64,000 nucleotides of DNA, taken from NCBI GenBank assembly GCA_032622095.1, contig CP136063.1, positions 41,948,106-42,012,105 on the forward strand. Direction: 5' to 3'. The notes under the pieces were generated by a model, which was not told the origin of the DNA, did not search any database, and saw only the letters and a list, made by a program, of their open reading frames with translations. Shown piece after piece: positions 10,256 through 20,136 of the stretch. Source of the stretch: Siphonodentalium dalli (Eukaryota; Mollusca; Scaphopoda; Gadilida; Siphonodentaliidae). Within the stretch, counting starts at the first letter, position 1. Each line of letters starts with the position of its first letter. The position numbers and the translations under genes were made by a program.

Positions 10256-10424
10256 ATTTTTGTTCTGGGGACCTGTGCACCCATGCATGTACACGTGCAG
10301 GATATGCCCCTGCTACGATTACACTTATATATGAATTGAGGAATATTCAACCAAATCCAAGATGGCGGCCAAGATGGCGGCCAGAATGGCACCGGAAATG
10401 GAAAAATCCCCGAAAATCAGTTGA

Positions 10425-10615
10425 AATTTTGAGAAAAAAGTTAAAATTTTGAGAAAAAAGTTAAAATTTTGACTTTATAACAAAAAGTTAAAATTTGGAG
10501 AAAAAAGTTAAAATTTGGAGATAAAAGTTAAAATTTGGAGATAAAAGTTAAAATTTGGAGAAAAAGTTAAAATTTGGAGAAAAAAATTAAAATTTAGAGA
10601 TTAAAGTTAAAATTT
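10425..10615 (+). repeat. Expanded ~20-bp tandem repeat
   Basis: About nine units of GTTAAAATTTGGAGAAAAAA-type sequence. The paralogous copy at 4210-4275 has only about three, so the array expanded or contracted after the segment was duplicated. Confidence 0.8.
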
Positions 10616-11021
10616 CGACTTTCTGATTTCTTTATTTTTTCACTATGTCCCTAATACGCTTCCGTACAACCCTGATATGTGCTTTATTGCTTTTATTTTT
10701 AGGGGGAATGATAACTTTTATTAAAGAGAGGAATGAAAATGGTCAAGTCATTTTGATTATAACACATTTAGGTGTGATCGATATTAACTCAATTTCCTGT
10801 CGGAAATAAACATATTACGCAACACAATTCCCAAGTCAATTGTAATATTTTAGGCATATGAATTAATATAAACAATAAACTAGGGCGGTCCAAACAAGTT
10901 GAGCAACCTCAACATGGTCTAATTGGGAATCAAATCTCCATTTTCGATTGATCACACAGAATATTAAAAACTATTAAATTGGTGCTTCAAGAGTGTTAAT
11001 CAATATCCAACTTTTTTTCAG

Positions 11022-11173
11022 AAGTGGTGATGTCTTGGTTCAAGGACATTCGTGCTGCAGATGTAAGGGGGGGAATGCGTGACAAACTGAGGAATTGTCA
11101 TAAGACTGTTATGAGAAAGCATGAGAGAAAGCGGCTCTTAGAACAGAAGAATAATAGCAGTGATGGTGATTAG
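11022..11173 (+). CDS. Terminal exon of unknown protein, copy 2
   Basis: Same 152-bp exon as 5473-5624, with the acceptor CTTTTTTTCAG just upstream and TAG at 11171-11173. The frame is conserved and changes are single substitutions. No family recognised; the parent gene is not visible. Confidence 0.5.
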
Positions 11174-11254
11174 GCATACAAACGGTTTGAGATGAAACCA
11201 TGAATGCACTGGACTGTCCGACCATCCATCTGTTAACTTTTTATTTTCTGAATG

Positions 11255-11727
11255 AAAACTTCAGTTTTATGTTATTTTATTAAAACCAAATTTGGTACTA
11301 GTATGTGAAATGTTTTACTTAAAGAGGATAGTACTTGATCCGATATTTACTACTTAAAGCGAATAGACCACAGGACTGGAGCTCTAGCATATATACTAAT
11401 ATACATGTACCTTGCTTTATACATGTATAATCTCTTTGAAAACACATATTACACATTATTTGGTTGTGTACAAAAAAGGCTAACAAACTTATTCTACAAA
11501 GCCAAGTGTAGCTCTTGTTGAGTTCCTGACCTAAATAAATTATCAAATTTATGAGACAAAATGTTTTCCAATTTTTCCAGACTCAAAAATAATGACAGTA
11601 CTTTGCTATATATAGTATCTCGTGGAAGGTACGTCAGCTTACTTTTTTATACGATATGCATGGGTTGACTCAAGGCAACATTGTAAAGTACATATGACCG
11701 GTGACTAATCCTAAGGCCAATATAAAC
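11255..11727. other. AT-rich flank without identified genes
   Basis: No motif-bearing ORF. It probably includes 3' flank of the duplicated gene up to the P1-type element start at 11728. Confidence 0.4.
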
Positions 11728-12570
11728 TAGAGGTGTGACTGTCCCAATGGGACTACGGATACCCCCCTGTTTTTAAAATACTAAGATGTTTCAAATGTCA
11801 GTAAACATTTAGTTAAAATAATAAATTAACAGTTCCCATTGCAGGTGTACAACCATAACCCTAATCTTAAACCTATTGACCGAAAAATGTAGGAATAACA
11901 GCTTGGACAAAATTATGTATGTTGCGAAAAAAATTCTAAGTCGAAAAAGGGGAATAACTCCACACAAAAAATGTCGGACAGACGTCATAATCGCAGGTGC
12001 ATAGGTTCCCATGGTACTAAATAACAGTGCCAAGATTAAAAAACATTGACCGAAAAATGTAGGAATAAAAGCTCGGACAAAATTATGCATGTTGCAAAAA
12101 AAGTTTCCAAGTCGAAAAAGGGGGATAACTCCACCAAAAAATGTCGGAAAGACGTCATAATCGCAGGTGCACAAGTTCCCATGGTACTAAATATCTGTGC
12201 CACGTTTTAAAAAAATTGACCAAAAAATGTAGGAACAAGACAGTCAAAGACTGTGGTTTCGCTCACCAGACTGCAAAGACTGATAAGACTGGGACTCGAT
12301 CTTGAGACCATAACAGTCAGAACTTTTCATAATCAATTTAAAAGAATTGGATCTAAACAGAATATGTGGATAGAGAGGCTTCATGTTGGTCAGTGAATAT
12401 CTACCTTTAAATTACCAATGGAACACTACAGATCACCCCTATTCATATTGGTGAATATGAGATCCATTCATCTAGTAATATCAATTCACCCTCTGGGGAC
12501 CTCATTTCCTAAAAATAACCCCATGAACAAATCTGAACCCCAGTCACCCAAGGCCCCTCCATACCAAATA

Positions 12571-13424
12571 CAAGAGATGGACTGTCGTCCGGTACATACC
12601 CCCTAGTGGCATACCGCCTGGTGTGGGCATATCTATAACTTATGACTGCTATACTCAGACAGATAGACCCAAAAATCAGCATTTTCATATAAACGAAGAT
12701 GAATAACTATAGCACAAAAAAAACAGTTGAATATGCCATTAAATGTCCTCATATTGGTGAACATCCATACCAAATTTCATTGAGATCCCAGCACAACTGT
12801 TGAAGTTACGACATGAACAGACACCAGACAGACCAAAAAGCCAACAATTCCAGATAAACAAAGATGTACAACTCTAGAATGGAAAATCCGAACAAAGCGA
12901 TGGAACCCTCTTTTTAATGTCCTCATAGTAGTGAACATCCATACCAAATTTCATTGAGATCCCAGCACAATTGTTGAAGTTACAACATGAACAGACACCT
13001 GACAGACCAAAAAGCCAACATTTCCAGATAAACAAAGATGAATAACTCTAGAATGGAAAATCCGAACAAAACGACGGAACCCTCCATTGAATGCCCTCAT
13101 AGTTGTGAACATCCATACCAAATTTCATTGATATCCCAGCACAACTGTTGAAGTTACGACATGAACAGACACCAGACAGCCCAAAAAGCCAACATTTCCA
13201 GATAAACAAAGATGAATAACTCTAGAATGGAAAATCCGAACAAAACGATGGAACCCTCTATTTAATGTCCTCATAGTAGTGAACATCCATACCTAATTTC
13301 ATTGAGATCCGAGCACTATTGTTCAAGTTATGACATGAACAAACATCGGACGGACGGATAGACGGACATACGGACAGACAGGTGCAAAACAGTAACCCCC
13401 CTTTTTTTTTAAAAGGGGGTATAA
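12571..13424 (+). mobile_element. Pearl-like element, family P2, nested inside P3
   Basis: Begins CAAGAGATGGACTGTCG with ATACCCCCTAG inside. About four ~175-bp units follow (GAACATCCATACCAAATTTC, TCTAGAATGGAAAATCCGAA) at 12660-13330, then a CGGACGGA tract at 13346-13378 and a stem-loop with arms ACCCCCCTTTT and AAAAGGGGGT. P3 host sequence is ATACCAAATA | TAAGCT, inferred by comparison with the P3 unit at 14863-14885, again an A/T junction. The 5' CAAGA is shared with P3. Confidence 0.75.
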
Positions 13425-13699
13425 TAAGCTATATATGCCTAATGGTTCTTGGGAAAAAACTGTTTTAAGACTTACTATGGAGGGAAAGAGTTATGGCCCT
13501 GGCTTCGCACCTACATGTATTTGATGTGATGAACTTAATTGAACAAATCTGATTGTGAGACACCTAGGGAACATGCACACTGAACTATATAAACACATTC
13601 CATCTTTAATATGGAGAAGAAATCAATTGTTGATAGATGGATGGATAGACATCTCAACAGGCAGAAGGATGGAAGCCTGACAGATAGAAGATAAATTAA

Positions 13700-14330
13700 T
13701 CCAATATATACCCCCCCCCCCCCCCATTTTTCTTTGAATATTAGTCGTATGATTTCATCTGGATAAGTGGTGATTAAAAAAATAATATGAAATGGCCAAG
13801 CCTGATTTTAGTATGTCTGACATTTGCAGAATTAGGTCCCAAAAATGTGGATTTAATGACAATATTCTGTAAGGCAGGCTAGCATCACCAAATTCATCCT
13901 CAATCTGATTAGGCATCAATGGCCAATAAAACCTAGGAACAAATTGAAGTCCTACAGTTGAAGTTGGTGATACACACCCATTGAGCACCTCAATTATGCA
14001 TTTTATCTTCTGCAAATTAGGGGGACATTGAAACTGAACAGGTGGAAAAAAGTGATTAAATCAAACTGTCAATTTGATACTTAGGATACTTCCCAGAAGA
14101 TGAAGACTAAGCAGAATTAGGTCCCTGGTGGGTGTATTTGGTGATGCTAGCATGCTGTATGGGGTAGCAACACTAAATTCACCATCTGGGGACCACACTA
14201 TGTAAATGTCAGACACACTATTTCCAGACTTGAAGAAATCTAACTTTTTTAAGCCATTCACATTATCATTGAATGTCAGTCATCACCTAACCATTGGCAC
14301 ACCAGTTTGTTGTTAAATTGCTACAGATAT
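13700..14330. other. P3 interior without identified repeat units
   Basis: Starts with a run of 17 C near 13711. AATTAGGTCCC and GCTAGCAT(C/G) occur in both halves in a loosely mirrored arrangement (13840-13900 and 14115-14165), suggesting a degraded inverted repeat. No genes. Confidence 0.35.
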
Positions 14331-16178
14331 GTTTAGATTAGAATAATACATGTCATCTGGCTAGTTTATATAATTAATGACCTGTACCTTTACAGATATA
14401 TATGCCTCTGTGCTGAGAAGAGGTATACAGGCTTCAGTGTTCTCTTAAAAATTAATAGTGCATAGCAAAGAGGTGTGAATTATAAAGGGCCATAACTCTG
14501 TTAAAATATTTCGGATCAAACCCATATTTTAACTTGATCTGTATATAAGTGTCAAAAATTCATATACCAAATTTGGTGTTGATCAGATGAAAAATGTTTG
14601 AGAAATCCTGTCTTGGATGAATTCTATATCAAAACAAGAGTGGAAGTGGTTAAATAAACATTACCAAAATCCATACAGATGAAGAACATGCTAAGAAAAA
14701 TCTAGGTAAGAAATATGAGGCTGTGATGTGTCCTAAACAAAAATTAAAGGTCAAAATGCAAAAATTAAATTTTTTGTTTTTAAAGTTATGTCCCTGGCTC
14801 TGCCCCTATTTGAACCAGTGACCCCATTTGAACAAATCTGAAACCTAGTCAACCAAGGTCCCTCCATACCAAATATAAGCTTAATCAGCACAATATTCCT
14901 TGAGAAGAAGTCATTTTAAGAATTACTATAAGTTATGGCCCTGGTTTCTCAACTAATCAACCTGGTGACCTCATTTGAACAAATCTGAATGGGAGTCACT
15001 TAGGGAACATCCACACCAAATATGAACCCATTAGGCCTTATAGTTCTGGAAAAAGAATTTGTTCTAAGAATTACTATGAACGATTAGAGTTGTGGCCCTG
15101 CTTTTTCAACTAATTGACCTGATGACCTCATTTGAACAAATATGAATGAGATTCACCTAGGGAACATTGACACCAAATATGAACCTGTTCCGTCTTATGG
15201 TTCTGGAGAAGAAGATGATTGTTGACGTACGGACGGCCGGACGGACGAACAAATGGGTAGATATGTGGCTCCGACCTATGTGGCTAGATATGGTAATGTG
15301 GCTTTAGTTTTTATGTGGCTTCTCAAGTAGCCATAAAAATTTATGTGGCTATCAAGTAGTAGATAGTGATAAAACTCCAGATTATGGATTCATAACATGT
15401 TGGAATTATAGTAGAAGAAGCTGATTAAAACTCAAAAACTTGCACACAGCAACTGGGACAGTGGAATAGGAGAAACTGACAGGTCCATGATTGGGTGGCT
15501 AGCCACATAAAAGTCAGACAGTGTCCGAGATCTCCTATTGACTGGTCATGGATGTCTAAATCGATGGACATTTTGTTTCCAAATTTTAAGTGACTACAAA
15601 ATTAAATAAGCTGATTAGGCCAAATAGATCATTTTTGAACGTCCATCTGAAAGCTGTTACGTGGCTAGCCACGCAACGGAAGTTATGCACATAAATATCC
15701 ATTTTACACAATCTTAGCCACATCATTAGTAAACACGGACGGACAGACAGACGGACGGACGACGGACGAGGAGTGATGACTATAGCTCCACTGGAGACTT
15801 CGTCTCAGGTGAGCTAATAAAAGCTCGGACAAAAGTATACATGTTGCGAAAAATTTCTAAGTCGAAAAAAGGGGGATAACTCCACCAAAAAAAGTCCGAC
15901 AGATGTCATAATCGCAGGTACAAAGTTTTCCATGGTGGTTGATGCCTGTGCCAAGTTTCACGGAAATTGATCAAAAAACGACTGAGAAAAACTCCGGACA
16001 AATTTGTGTCCACGGACGGACGACGGACGGACGACGGACGGACAAGCTGACTCCAGTATACCCCCCCCCCCTAACTTCGTTGCGGGGGGGTATAATAAAT
16101 TGCTAGATTTACATCCAACTTTTTTAGATAAATGGGGCGGGAGGGCGAATTATATTTTTTATATTTTATTCTTCATAA

Positions 16179-16652
16179 GGCGACACCAATTTTAAAGTCT
16201 GGTTTACGAACATGTGGGGGGGGGGGGGGAAAGTAGATGCAGGAGGGAAAAAAAAAAAAAAAAAAAACTTTCACAACAGTATATTGGTTAAATTGTGGAG
16301 TTCTACCTGAATTTCACAATAATTATATATAAAATATGAATTTGAAATGTGTTTTTAATATTCAAATTTAATATAAACAGACATTTCTTGTCATAAAATA
16401 AATAAAAATAGAGACATGTATTAATAAGAAATTAGTGCATACTGCTCCAATCCACATATTGTCTAGCCAGGCATATGTGAATAATTTTAAAAACTTACCT
16501 TTTAGCTGAGTAACGTTGAACTATTATTCCTCATGCTTAATACTAGTACACTAATAATAAAAAAATAAATAAAAAAAATGTTTTTTTTTTCATAGAATGG
16601 AACAAAAGTTGTCGGCGGTGTTCGTAAACCAGACTTAAATATTGGTGTCGCC
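16179..16652. mobile_element. 474-bp MITE with 34-bp TIRs
   Basis: The left end GGCGACACCAATTTTAAAGT and following bases (16179-16212) match the reverse complement of 16619-16652 at 32 of 34 positions. The interior is AT-rich with G and A homopolymers near 16215 and 16250, and no ORF. Target duplication is not clear (CATAA lies near both ends). Superfamily unassigned. Confidence 0.8.
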
Positions 16653-17034
16653 TACATAAAATGGCCATGAACAGTTCTAGATATTGAAGAAAGTATATAT
16701 TGGGAAAGTATATATGTCGGCAATTGGAGGGTGTGGTGGGTGGCCCACTGAAAACAAACCCCTAGAAACACCCTCATCCCGAACCTGTAACGCCACACTA
16801 GGGGAGATACAAAAATGACCTGGGGGTCGATTTTCCATGTTTTGTTTTGCGTTCTTTGTTTTTCTTATTATTCTCATTGTGCTGTTTTGAATGTATAAAT
16901 AAATAATTGAATTTGAATTTTTTGTTTAGGTTATGATTACATATCAATGAGGTTGCTGGTGTGCCATCATGGGGTGGTTGTCCGATACTGTATCCCAGGG
17001 TGGATATATAGCCTGGTGTACTGCGATCCCATGT

Positions 17035-17305
17035 TTCTGGACAAACACCCCGGTAGTAGAGGTACCTGGTATACCACTGTGTTAGTACCTGGGTATACCA
17101 CACGGTTAGTACCTGTGTATACCGCAGTGCTACCACCTGGGTATACCGCGGTACTGGTACCCCGGGATATTGGACAAACACCCCGGTACTACTGGTACCA
17201 CGGTATACCCAGGTGGTAGCACCGCGGTCTACCCAGGTACTAGTACCACGGTATACCCAGGTCCCATTAGTACCGGGGTGTTTGTCCTATATCCCGGGGT
17301 ACCAG
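17035..17305. repeat. Dense palindromic patch of GGTATACC/GGTACC modules
   Basis: About 270 bp made of self-complementary modules (TACCTGGGTATACC, GTACCTGGGTA, CCGCGGTAC). The left half (to about 17195) is largely the reverse complement of the right half. GGACAAACACCCCGGTA occurs at 17039 and 17171 and inverted (TACCGGGGTGTTTGTCC) at about 17272. On either strand it could fold into a long branched hairpin. ORFs across it on both strands are by-products of the symmetry. Confidence 0.8.
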
Positions 17306-17379
17306 TACCATGGTGTTTTGCACCCAGGTTGTACCCCGGGTTTTTTTTATATGGGCAACGAAAAGACGGTTGAGGGATA

Positions 17380-17622
17380 TTATCGAAAAAAAATTTCAAA
17401 CAGTTTATCGACACAATGGTGACCCAAATGAATGACCGTTTCTCTGAGTTGACAAGAAGTGCTGTTCGCGCCATGTATATTGTTCCATATTTCATGGAAG
17501 GCAAATTTAAACAACACCCAGAAGCTGAAAGTGAAATAGTTGCATATTATAAGGATGATATGCCATCTCCTGGTAGTTTCAGACAGGAGCTTCGTATTTG
17601 GAGAGACCACGTGCCAACTAGT
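17380..17622 (+). pseudogene. ZMYM1/P52rIPK-like (hAT-derived) protein fragment
   Basis: About 75 residues, including FIDTMVTQMNDRF and YYKDDMPSPGSFRQEL-x-IW, resemble the segment preceding the hAT dimerisation region in zinc-finger-MYM / 52-kDa-repressor-like proteins (pattern DRF...YY-DDLPSP...E--LW). The frame breaks at an A-run near 17390 (upstream coding GYYRK is in another frame). At about 17622 it is cut by TAGTGCTGGGCG and an AATCCG-rich stretch. Confidence 0.45.
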
Positions 17623-17790
17623 GCTGGGCGTCGGATCCGACATGAACCCAAAATTCGATCCGACAGCATTTTTGAAAATCCAAATCCGATGTCAATTTTG
17701 AATCCGAATCCGAAGTGTACCGCTAAATCCGACCTGAAATCCAATCCGAAATCTGACCCAAATCCGCAACATATAAATTGCAAATAGTGT
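17622..17790. repeat. AATCCG-rich repeat, probable TIR-element end
   Basis: Starts TAGTGCTGGGCGTCGGATCC and continues with degenerate (A)AATCCGA motifs, like a hAT-type terminus followed by subterminal motif copies. The opposite end was not found nearby. Confidence 0.4.
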
Positions 17791-18662
17791 GACAACATTG
17801 GGTAAAATGTGTGTCTGAACATCAAACTTTTGTTGCTGAGGTCAAGGGATGGGTCATTGGGGTGAAGGGGGGCTGTATAGTGTACTACTCAGTGTAGAGT
17901 GTAGACGCATATAAGAAAAGTTAGAGAATTTAACAGGATGATCGGGAATTGGGGAATCAGGAATCTGGAACTTTGTCCTAACTTACCTAAGTGACAGTAC
18001 TGTAAATGTAAGACACTACGTAGTACGTACAGTGTAAGTGACATGGTGGTACGAAGTTACGGATTGGAGTACTAGTATGTAATCTGTAACTTCTGATACA
18101 AACCTAAAAAGAGTGTCAACGTCTTGTCCCAACCAAGTGCGCGATGTAGAAGTAGGAAAGACTGTGAACCTGTTTGGACTCTCAGTAACAGTGTTATGTC
18201 AATAGAGAATGAAGCTTTCTGTGCCATTTAATTCCCTAAAATTATGAATATGTGCGCTTTATAATTCTTATTGTACATCACGAATGTACGCATGCTATTA
18301 AATATATTTATGGCCAGTATTAGCCACCAGATTAGGACCACTAAATACGTCTGAATTCTAGCTTTGAACATGGTTGCCAAAAGCTCTGAAATCGCCGTTG
18401 GACCGACGACGCACGTAAATTATAATAACGATGAGACTGAGCAACTGCTAGCGTTATCCGCCGACTGTCTATCTCAGGTTCCGCGTTATTTGTATGTGAC
18501 ATCGTTGATGATGTAAATTTCACGTGTTTCAGGGGTTGAAAAGTTCATGTTGGTGGAGTTTTCTTTTGAAGTTGACTGTCAGTTTCGGAGCGTTCCTTTG
18601 GCACTTGACAATAAGTCTCCGTTATTCTTGTTTATTTTAAACATGATAAGCTTCTCAGGTAG

Positions 18663-19967
18663 TGCAAGAACTTACACGTGTGACGAATACAACATGGTGT
18701 ATAAATCACAAGCATCTGGGACAACGACCCATCTATGGAATCATCAGTTCCAGAAGAACCCAGTGCTACATAAACAGGCTACCCTGCGACTGTTGTTGCA
18801 TCTTCAAGTTTACAACAACGGGTGTTTCCGAATGCCCATTTGCAATTTTGCATGTACATGCAAACTGTACAAACTTTGCGTGATTTTAGTTCCGATAGGC
18901 CGGTTATATATTAATCGTCGTGACATCCGCATGGATGTTTTTATCTGTTTTTTTTTCTCGACAATAATCAATTGAAGTTAATAGTATCGCGATCGACGGT
19001 TGATCGCCACATAAGTTATGATGGAACTTCATGGAAGTTCATAAAACATTTCAAACATCATCTAATCATTGGCAAAACATGCCTAATTGAGAATGCAACA
19101 CACATGTATAATTCGATTCGATATTCGATTCGATATTCAATTCGATTTCTTCAATTCGATTCGATATTCGATTCGATCAAAATCTCCAATTCGCAGGACC
19201 CTAGTCTGGATCCTGAGATCTGCATTTAGATATATCATTTATATATTCTTCCCACTCTGACATATGGTTGTGATGTTCTGCAACCAACCGTTGCTAGTCT
19301 ACAGAAGATGGAACTTTATCAGAAAAAGAGTGTAAAGTATATGCTATCTCTTAACAACAATGCCGCTGACCCGTCTGTGTAAATCCTTAATGGACTCCTG
19401 CCTATTGAGGCTTTGAATCGATTTGCAAGTATTTTATGTCCAGTGGCGACCCCCGATAGCCGGGACGAACCACAATTGCTGAACCAACTCCGTCACAGAC
19501 TCAACATGGAATGGTACCATAAGGCCATACCCAATCCAATGGTCATAGGCAAAACCGCACGCAGCTCGATCATCTCTTTTGCTAAAGATTTAAAGGAGCA
19601 TGAACCAGATGCAGGGTATCGTTTATCGCCTTACATCAATTCCAGGGCCTGCCTCGTCAATTGGAGGGTAATGGTAGCTATACTTAATAAAGTGACCGAG
19701 GAGCAAAGGCAGTCATTTGCGGCCTCAAAGGTTCTGTTGTTCCGTATAGATATCATGAAATGTAGGATTCACATTCCCGTTCAGGATGTGGAAGATCAAA
19801 GACCTGAGATTAGGCTAGAAATGTGGCCGGAACAGGCAGAGGATAGTCTTGTGGAAGCCACCATGATCCTGGATGCATACGAGTATAAATACACCCAGCC
19901 TGAATCAATACAGAAGACTCACAAGTCAAAGGACAGGAAACGAGGCCGATCTACTCGAGATATACAT
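18663..19967 (+). repeat. 1.3-kb segmental duplication, copy 1 (other copy 36905-38176)
   Basis: High identity with 36905-38176 from GTGCAAGAACTTACACGTGT to CGATCTACTCGAGA. The copies differ by point changes, a longer ATTCG run here (19106-19190) and a 9-bp gap in the coding part. After 19967 this copy diverges while the other continues as open reading frame. Confidence 0.9.
19106..19204. repeat. ATTCGATTCGAT repeat ending AATTCGCAGGACCCTAG
   Basis: Same terminal pattern as 2234-2300. The copy at 37353-37409 is shorter, so the pentamer-like array varies in length between duplicates. Confidence 0.6.
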
Positions 19968-20018
19968 CCACCTCGCCCAAGGGAATGTGTTAAATTGACT
20001 GCATACGTGATTTGGTGA
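19255..20018 (+). pseudogene. LINE C-terminal tail fused to TatD-fusion-type ORF, copy 1 (truncated)
   Basis: One frame carries LTYGCDVLQPTVASL-x-KMELYQKK and, after an in-frame TAA, ILNGLLPIEAL. These are hallmarks of the region after the reverse transcriptase in CR1/L2-like LINEs. The frame then runs on for about 190 residues of unrecognised sequence (LNMEWYHKAIPNPMVIGK, WPEQAEDSL, DAYEYKYTQPES). Compared with copy 2 it lacks three residues around IHIPVQD and switches to unrelated sequence after RGRSTRD, losing the TatD start. Stop at 20016-20018. Confidence 0.55.
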
Positions 20019-20136
20019 GGACATCTGTCACAACTGAGTACGTGCCGTATTACGTTATTTCATTCAAACTTCCTGTTTGGCTCTAGTGGCAGAATTATAA
20101 AACATTAACAATAACAATGTTTGGGAAAGCATTAAT

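Larger units (their letters stand above)
10256..11254 (+). repeat. Duplicated exon segment, copy 2, with empty site for P1
   Basis: Matches 4065-4546 joined to 5322-5705. At 10861-10885 the sequence AATTAATATAAACAATAAAC is continuous, showing the state before P1 inserted in copy 1. After 11254 (CTGAATGA) the flank differs from copy 1, which marks the other duplication breakpoint. Confidence 0.85.
12236..15817 (+). mobile_element. Pearl-like element, family P3, nested inside P1
   Basis: Begins CAAGACAGTCAAAGACTGTG with GCTCACCAGACTG just inside. It ends with a (CGGA)n tract (15736-15769) and a stem-loop at 15783-15816 with arms TAGCTCCACTGGAGAC and GTCTCAGGTGAGCTA, then CTAA. The host reads ...GGAA | TAAAAGC..., so insertion is between A and T with no duplication, or between A and A within the 2-bp ambiguity. 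The interior carries ~150-bp units (ACCAAATATGAACC, ATGACCTCATTTGAACAAAT) at 13432-13560 and 14770-15230, P4-like units at 14455-14760 and an ATGTGGCT-rich stretch at 15255-15690. Confidence 0.8.
11728..16093 (+). mobile_element. Pearl-like element, family P1, interrupted by nested insertions
   Basis: The left part, 11728-12235, matches 4547-5045 (TAGAGGTGTGACTG start, GTAGGAATA units). The right part, 15816-16093, continues the same unit (TAAAAGCTCGGACAAAAG) through the CGGACGGACG tract to the stem-loop TATACCCCCC...GGGGGGTATA at about 16057-16094. The intervening 3.58 kb is family P3, itself hosting P2. Removing the insert restores the repeat unit exactly (GTAGGAA joined to TAAAAGC). Confidence 0.85.

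Noticed and set aside
10024-10452. 142-residue ORF
   Set aside because: Runs across the P4 microsatellite, terminal hairpin and the foldback; composition follows the repeats and no motif is present.
16798-17373. Overlapping ORFs on both strands rich in P, G, Y, T and V
   Set aside because: By-product of the palindromic GGTATACC modules, which stay open in several frames.
18547-18975. 142-residue ORF (and shorter copy near 36938)
   Set aside because: Conserved only because the DNA segment is duplicated; the copies differ by changes without coding bias, no motif seen.
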